A DNA stretch of 64,000 nucleotides from an uncultured Muribaculaceae bacterium. Its GTDB lineage: Bacteria > Bacteroidota > Bacteroidia > Bacteroidales > Muribaculaceae. The DNA is taken from contig CAJUKZ010000004.1 of the NCBI GenBank assembly GCA_910586995.1, positions 1 to 64,000 of the forward strand, read 5' to 3'. The notes beneath the pieces are model-generated. The model made no database searches. It was not told the origin of the DNA and saw only the letters and a list, made by a program, of their open reading frames with translations. Of the stretch, positions 59,989 to 64,000 are shown piece by piece; within the stretch, counting starts at the first letter, position 1; each line of letters starts with the position of its first letter. The translations under genes were made by a program, and so were the position numbers.

Positions 59989-60714
59989 ATGGAAGACAAT
60001 AACAAACTCAACAAGCATCAGCGGGTGCGCTACAGCCGCTCGCTGATGCTTCCCGAATTCAGCGAGGAGCATCAGTTGGCTCTGATCGGATCTAAAGTCT
60101 TGATCGTTGGAGCAGGTGCACTCGGATCAGTATGCTCCATGTATCTTGCCGCATCCGGTGTCGGCCATATAACGATTGTGGATTTCGACACTGTAGATCT
60201 AAGTAATCTGCAACGTCAGCTATCGTTCGTCTCATCGGACGTCGGAAAGAAGAAAGTGACGGCGACCGCAGAGCGTTTACGCTCCATAAATTCCGACGTT
60301 GAAGTTACAGCAATAGACCGTCTATTGCGCAAATCCGACGCAGAGACGCTCATTCCAGAATTTGATTTAGTGATCGAGGGATCAGACAATCCGACTACTA
60401 AATACATGATTTCAGATCTGTGCCGAGAGTCAGGTATTACCTGTGTGATCGGTGGAATATCTGAAACGCGAGGTCAGGTAATGAGCTATACGAAAGGTAA
60501 TGCATGCTATCGGGATTGGTTTCCTGAGCCGGGGTGTGGGGAGGGATTCACGCCATGTTCGGTTGGTGGTATACTTGGTCCAGTGCCAGGTATCATAGGT
60601 TCTATTATGTCTGCGGAGGCTTTAAAATTGCTTACGGGTATAGGGAAGCCTCTTGTCAACCGTTTGTTAAGCTTCGACGCTCTTAATATGAATACATTAG
60701 TATTTGATTTTTAG
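59989..60714 (+). CDS. thiF: ThiF/MoeB/HesA family adenylyltransferase
   Basis: Adenylates the ThiS C-terminus. ATP-binding GAGALGSVCSMYLAASGVG and DLSNLQRQLSF are typical of the E1-like fold. The likely catalytic cysteine is in TPCSVGGILGPV. Compared with E. coli ThiF, the zinc-binding pairs are missing: CYRC is CYRD here and the C-terminal CxxC is absent, since the protein stops at LVFDF. The ATG at 59989 (MEDNNKLNKHQ) gives 241 residues and follows thiH by one base; a longer frame from 59935 would overlap thiH. Confidence 0.92.
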   Translation: MEDNNKLNKHQRVRYSRSLMLPEFSEEHQLALIGSKVLIVGAGALGSVCSMYLAASGVGHITIVDFDTVDLSNLQRQLSFVSSDVGKKKVTATAERLRSINSDVEVTAIDRLLRKSDAETLIPEFDLVIEGSDNPTTKYMISDLCRESGITCVIGGISETRGQVMSYTKGNACYRDWFPEPGCGEGFTPCSVGGILGPVPGIIGSIMSAEALKLLTGIGKPLVNRLLSFDALNMNTLVFDF

Positions 60715-60733
60715 AGCAAATACACTACCTTTG
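60703..60733 (+). promoter_or_regulatory. Putative promoter of the lrgAB operon
   Basis: TTTG at 60703-60706 and TACCTTTG at 60726-60733 with 19 bases between, one of the best promoter matches in the window. The -33 element lies within the last codons of thiF; the start would be about 20 bases before the lrgA ATG. Confidence 0.65.
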
Positions 60734-60759
60734 CGCGGAAATAAAATTAAATCTAAGCG

Positions 60760-61149
60760 ATGGTAATATTACAACTCGCAATCATTTTCGCATTTCTTGG
60801 ATTAGGAGAAATAATTGTGGCGGTCACAGGCATTCCGATCCCATCAAGCATCATGGGTATGCTTGCCCTTGTACTCGCGTTGCAGTTCAAGATCGTAAGG
60901 CCTCGTTGGGTAAGTGGAGTCTCTCAATTTCTTACCAATAACCTTGGCTTTTTTTTCATTCCCGCAGGCGTGAGCCTTATGCTATACTTTGACGTTATAG
61001 CGCAGGAATGGCTGGCTATAGTCGTGGCTGCAGCGGTAAGCACTGCGATAGTAATACTTGTTACGGGACGTGTGCATCAATATATCAGACGTGGACTGTC
61101 CCGCAGTACAACAACAGATAAAAACAATGTCGGACTTCCTGCAAAGTGA
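60760..61149 (+). CDS. lrgA: CidA/LrgA family holin-like protein
   Basis: 129-residue inner-membrane protein with four hydrophobic segments; the family is implicated in murein-hydrolase export, or in small-molecule transport together with LrgB. Recognisable: LGLGEIIVAVTGIPIPSSIMG, the typical IPGSV/PSSIMGM turn, and FLTNNLGFFFIPAGVSLM. It overlaps lrgB by 23 bases. Confidence 0.9.
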   Translation: MVILQLAIIFAFLGLGEIIVAVTGIPIPSSIMGMLALVLALQFKIVRPRWVSGVSQFLTNNLGFFFIPAGVSLMLYFDVIAQEWLAIVVAAAVSTAIVILVTGRVHQYIRRGLSRSTTTDKNNVGLPAK

Positions 61150-61828
61150 TGGGCTAACAGTCTTACTGATAGCACTTACATTCATAATATATGTGCTTGC
61201 ACAACATCTGTACAAACGCACGCATATTCCTCTGTTAAATCCTATTTTGATAACAATAGCAGCGATAATATGCCTGCTTATTGCGGCTGATATTCCATAC
61301 GAGACCTACCATGAAGGTGGTAAATATATAGATTTCTGGCTGAAACCTGCTGTCGTTGCTCTTGGATTCCCTCTTTACAAGCAGCTTTCGGCAATACGCA
61401 AGCAACTCATACCTATAATTGCAGCGGAGCTTGCAGGATGTGTGGCCGGTGTAGTCTCGGTTGTCCTTATTGCGCGCTTTCTTGGAGCATCTGATGCTGT
61501 AGTCGCTTCGCTGGCTGCAAAGTCTGTCACGACTCCTATTGCTATTGAAGTGACAAAAGCAGTAGGTGGAATACCACCACTGGCAGCCGCTGTTGTTATC
61601 TGCGTGGGGATTTTCGGCGGTATGTCCGGATTCCAGATCATGAGAATGTCTGGAGTCAGAAGTCCGATGGCCGGAGCATTATCTATGGGCACAGCGGCAC
61701 ATGCGATAGGAACAACTATGGCTATAGAATCGGGAGGTGCGCGCTACGGTGCATGGGCTTCTCTCGGACTTACGCTAAATGGACTGCTGACGGCTTTGCT
61801 CACACCGCTGATTTTATCAATCTTGTAA
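61127..61828 (+). CDS. lrgB: LrgB family membrane protein
   Basis: Partner of LrgA; in plant plastids the fused homologue carries glycolate/glycerate, so transport is a plausible role. Several membrane segments and the family motif KSVTTPIAIEVTKAVGG followed by GGMSGFQIMRMSGV and GTAAHAIGT are clear. I start at the ATG at 61127 (MSDFLQSDGLTVLL), giving 233 residues; the frame from 61058 would overlap lrgA by 92 bases. Confidence 0.93.
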   Translation: MSDFLQSDGLTVLLIALTFIIYVLAQHLYKRTHIPLLNPILITIAAIICLLIAADIPYETYHEGGKYIDFWLKPAVVALGFPLYKQLSAIRKQLIPIIAAELAGCVAGVVSVVLIARFLGASDAVVASLAAKSVTTPIAIEVTKAVGGIPPLAAAVVICVGIFGGMSGFQIMRMSGVRSPMAGALSMGTAAHAIGTTMAIESGGARYGAWASLGLTLNGLLTALLTPLILSIL

Positions 61829-61833
61829 ACATA

Positions 61834-61873
61834 CAGAAAAGCGCTGCTCCCGGATGGGAAAAGCGCTTTTCTG
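61834..61873. terminator. Bidirectional intrinsic terminator
   Basis: Twelve-base stem, CAGAAAAGCGCT (61834-61845) with AGCGCTTTTCTG (61862-61873). It separates lrgB from the converging lipoprotein gene and can serve both strands. Confidence 0.8.
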
Positions 61874-61895
61874 ATTTATGGTTTATACGAGATGA

Positions 61896-62390
61896 TTACT
61901 TGGCATGAAGCTGAATGTGTCCGACTGACTGAGCCGGTGCTTCTGGTGTCTCTCCTCCAGGGATGTCATCAGCGGTTTCAACAATGTGCAACTTGTAGCC
62001 TACGATGCCGAAAGCAGGAGTCTTGTCCACGGCAAGGATCTCAAGTTCGATGTTGAAGTCGTAATCGCCAACCTCAAGATTTTCCGTAGGGAAGCTGAAT
62101 GCCAGTGGTGATACAACGCTTGCACCGATTCGTACGCCATCAAGGTAATATATCGCGGCTGTAGCGATCGCTTTCTTTCCGGCCTCGCGGTTTGTAACTT
62201 CAATGGAACTTACGGAGATCGGATTTCCCTTAACGATATACATAGATCCATCTTCAGCTTTTGTGGCGTTGTCGAATGTCACGGTAACGTCAACATCAGG
62301 CAGGTCATTATCATCATCGCATGATGTCATGGCCAACGGAAGGGCCACAAGACCAAGTAGTAGAGTCATAAACTTTTTCATAATCTTCAT
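61896..62390 (-). CDS. Surface-type lipoprotein of unknown function
   Basis: 164-residue lipoprotein. A signal peptide ends in the lipobox AMTSC (C24), followed by DDDND, the acidic run that in Bacteroidetes directs lipoproteins to the cell surface. The mature part alternates beta-prone segments (VDVTVTFDNATKAEDGSMYI, AIYYLDGVRIGAS) and could be a small immunoglobulin-like domain. The start could also be the ATG three codons later. It begins 30 bases after clpB on the same strand, so it may be read with it. No family assigned. Confidence 0.8.
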   Translation of the reverse strand: MKIMKKFMTLLLGLVALPLAMTSCDDDNDLPDVDVTVTFDNATKAEDGSMYIVKGNPISVSSIEVTNREAGKKAIATAAIYYLDGVRIGASVVSPLAFSFPTENLEVGDYDFNIELEILAVDKTPAFGIVGYKLHIVETADDIPGGETPEAPAQSVGHIQLHAK

Positions 62391-62420
62391 AATTTATCGT
62401 TTGTCAATCATCACTTCTTT

Positions 62421-64000
62421 TCAATTCAAGAACACGAGTTCATCATCTTTTACATCAATGACAATCGGTTTGTCTCTATCTACCTTCTGTGCAAGGATAT
62501 CCTTACTTAGCTGATTGAGCACGAGTCGGTGTATGACACGCTTCACAGGACGCGCTCCGAATTCAGGATCATAACCTTCTTCAGCAAGATAGTGGAGAGC
62601 GGCCGGTGTAACCTCAAGGGTGACACCGTTGCGTTCGAGCATCTTCCTTACCGATGCTATCTGCAAGCCGACAATTTCCTCGATCTCCTTTTCATTGAGG
62701 GGAGTGAACATTATTATCTCGTCTATACGGTTGAGAAACTCTGGACGGATAGTCTGTTTAAGCATTTCCAGAACCTCAGCCTTTGTCTTCTCTACCACCT
62801 CAGTCTTATTCTCAGGTGTAATGGTAGCGAAGTTGTCACGTATCAGATGGCTACCCATGTTGGAGGTCATGATAATAATGGTGTTTTTGAAATTGACATT
62901 TCTACCTTTATTATCTGTCAGGTGTCCATCGTCGAGTACCTGTAGCAGAATATTGAATACGTCCGGGTGGGCTTTCTCTATTTCATCGAACAGAACCACA
63001 GAGTAGGGCTTGCGCCGTACAGCTTCTGTGAGTTGTCCACCTTCATCATATCCGACATATCCGGGAGGCGCTCCAACGAGGCGGCTTACGGAATGCTTTT
63101 CCTGATACTCGCTCATGTCGATACGAGTCATCATGTTTTCATCATCGAAAAGATATTCCGCCAATGCCTTTGCAAGCTCAGTCTTACCCACACCGGTTGT
63201 ACCCAGGAATATAAACGATCCTATGGGACGGCGAGGATCATTAAGGCCTGCACGCGAACGACGAACGGCATCCGCAATGGCTTTTATCGCCTCGTCCTGT
63301 CCTACAACACGTTCGTGCAATTCCTCCTCGAGGTGCAGTAGCTTCTCTTTTTCGCTCTGGACCATTTTCATTACAGGTATTCCTGTCCATCGCGATACAA
63401 CGTCGGCTATGTCCTCGGCATCAACTTCTTCTTTTATCAGCGCACGGTCGCCTTGCATAGATCGCAACTGCTCCTGAATGTTGGCATTCTCCGTTTCTTT
63501 CTGTTGAATACGTGAATACCTTATTTCCGCAACCTTAGCATAGTCGCCTTCGCGTTCAGCTCTGTCTGCTTCGAAATTCAGTTGCTCGATGTCGATCTTA
63601 TTTTGCTGAATCCGGTTAATTAGATCCTTTTCCGCTTTCCACTTTGCGGTATATTCTTTTTCTTCCTCCCGCATAGTGGATATTTCTTTCTCGATGTCGC
63701 GGACTTTGGCCTCATCACCTTCGCGTTTGATAGCTTCTCTTTCGATTTCTTTCTGAGCTATGCGTCTTGTTATCTCATCCAAAGCCTGTGGAACGGAATC
63801 GATTTCAAGACGAAGTTTTGAAGCAGCCTCATCCACAAGGTCGATTGCTTTGTCCGGTAAGAAACGGTCGGTGATGTAGCGCTCAGATAAAGTTACAGAT
63901 GCAATAATCGCTTCGTCGCGGATTCTTACTTTATGATGATTCTCATAGCGTTCTTTCAAACCTCGCATTATGGCTATGGCCGCAGCTTCATCCGGTTCGT
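62421..64000 (-). CDS. clpB: ClpB disaggregase, C-terminal part (truncated by window edge)
   Basis: Hexameric AAA+ disaggregase working with DnaK. The window holds the end of AAA-1 (DEAIIASVTLSERYITDRF, LPDKAIDLVDEAASKLR), the long coiled-coil M domain (about 150 residues of E, K and R-rich heptads), and AAA-2 with Walker A GTTGVGKTELAKALAEYLF, Walker B VVLFDEIEKAHPD and the C-terminal small domain. The frame continues unbroken to base 64000 (EPDEAAAIAIMRGLK at the edge), so the true start and N-domain lie outside. The apparent ATG at 63968 is internal. Confidence 0.95.
   Translation of the reverse strand, partial: EPDEAAAIAIMRGLKERYENHHKVRIRDEAIIASVTLSERYITDRFLPDKAIDLVDEAASKLRLEIDSVPQALDEITRRIAQKEIEREAIKREGDEAKVRDIEKEISTMREEEKEYTAKWKAEKDLINRIQQNKIDIEQLNFEADRAEREGDYAKVAEIRYSRIQQKETENANIQEQLRSMQGDRALIKEEVDAEDIADVVSRWTGIPVMKMVQSEKEKLLHLEEELHERVVGQDEAIKAIADAVRRSRAGLNDPRRPIGSFIFLGTTGVGKTELAKALAEYLFDDENMMTRIDMSEYQEKHSVSRLVGAPPGYVGYDEGGQLTEAVRRKPYSVVLFDEIEKAHPDVFNILLQVLDDGHLTDNKGRNVNFKNTIIIMTSNMGSHLIRDNFATITPENKTEVVEKTKAEVLEMLKQTIRPEFLNRIDEIIMFTPLNEKEIEEIVGLQIASVRKMLERNGVTLEVTPAALHYLAEEGYDPEFGARPVKRVIHRLVLNQLSKDILAQKVDRDKPIVIDVKDDELVFLN

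Overview
The window looks like a chromosomal segment of a gut-type Bacteroidales bacterium, plausibly from the Muribaculaceae or a neighbouring family. The evidence is an intact aerotolerance (Bat) operon, a sodium-pumping methylmalonyl-CoA decarboxylase operon whose OadG-like subunit carries a lamin-tail domain, a DUF4827 lipoprotein beside glmM, large single-chain PurL, lipoproteins with acidic residues after the lipobox cysteine, and repeated Bacteroidetes-type promoters (-7 TAnnTTTG, sometimes with TTG/TTTG about 20 bases upstream). The family-level placement is inference. No rRNA, tRNA, CRISPR array or insertion sequence was seen.

Layout. 1-4.9 kb (+): DHH phosphoesterase, DUF4827 lipoprotein, glmM, ribosomal protein L25/Ctc, pth and an S4-domain RNA-binding protein. 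5.0-6.3 kb (-): an unknown gene, a DUF2007 protein and a flavodoxin/ferredoxin protein. 6.6-11.3 kb (-): methylmalonyl-CoA epimerase and a four-subunit Na+-pumping decarboxylase, the succinate-to-propionate branch. 11.3-12.3 kb is gene-poor. 12.3-14.5 kb (+): an SLC45-type sugar transporter with a very large periplasmic insertion and a DUF4293 membrane protein. 14.6-19.5 kb (-): pulA and uvrA, overlapping by ATGA. 19.7-22.5 kb (-): a strikingly A+T-rich restriction-modification pair, the clearest accessory DNA here. 22.8-28.0 kb (+): purL and proS. 28.1-32.1 kb (+): a tightly packed unit of GtrB-like glycosyltransferase, umuD, umuC, an HU-fold protein and a predicted membrane-anchored HU/LysM protein. 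32.3-40.7 kb (+): the MoxR-DUF58-Bat operon. 40.7-42.4 kb (+): a small HTH protein with a palindrome on its promoter, then a tandem universal stress protein. 42.4-50.7 kb: yigZ (-) divergent from ftsY, rimO, an isochorismate synthase, two SGNH esterases and an MBOAT acyltransferase. 50.8-53.9 kb (+): a 58-residue hypothetical protein, dCMP deaminase, S41 protease and 5-formyl-THF cyclo-ligase. 53.9-60.7 kb (+): a TPP riboswitch and an eight-gene thiamine operon (thiD, thiS, thiE paralogue, thiE, thiG, thiC, thiH, thiF). 60.7-61.8 kb (+): lrgA/lrgB. 61.9-64.0 kb (-): a surface-type lipoprotein and the C-terminal two thirds of clpB, which runs off the window.

How the genes work together. The mmd cluster couples methylmalonyl-CoA decarboxylation to Na+ export. 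The Bat cluster joins an AAA+ ATPase, a DUF58 protein and membrane VWA/TPR proteins. The thi operon makes both thiamine precursors (HMP via ThiC/ThiD; thiazole via ThiS/ThiF/ThiG/ThiH) and joins them with ThiE, under riboswitch control. The SGNH-SGNH-MBOAT set fits periplasmic polysaccharide O-acylation. The stretches most worth a second look are the glycosyltransferase-umuDC-HU-HU/LysM unit, the restriction-modification island, the transporter insertion, and the operator-like palindrome at 40.8 kb.
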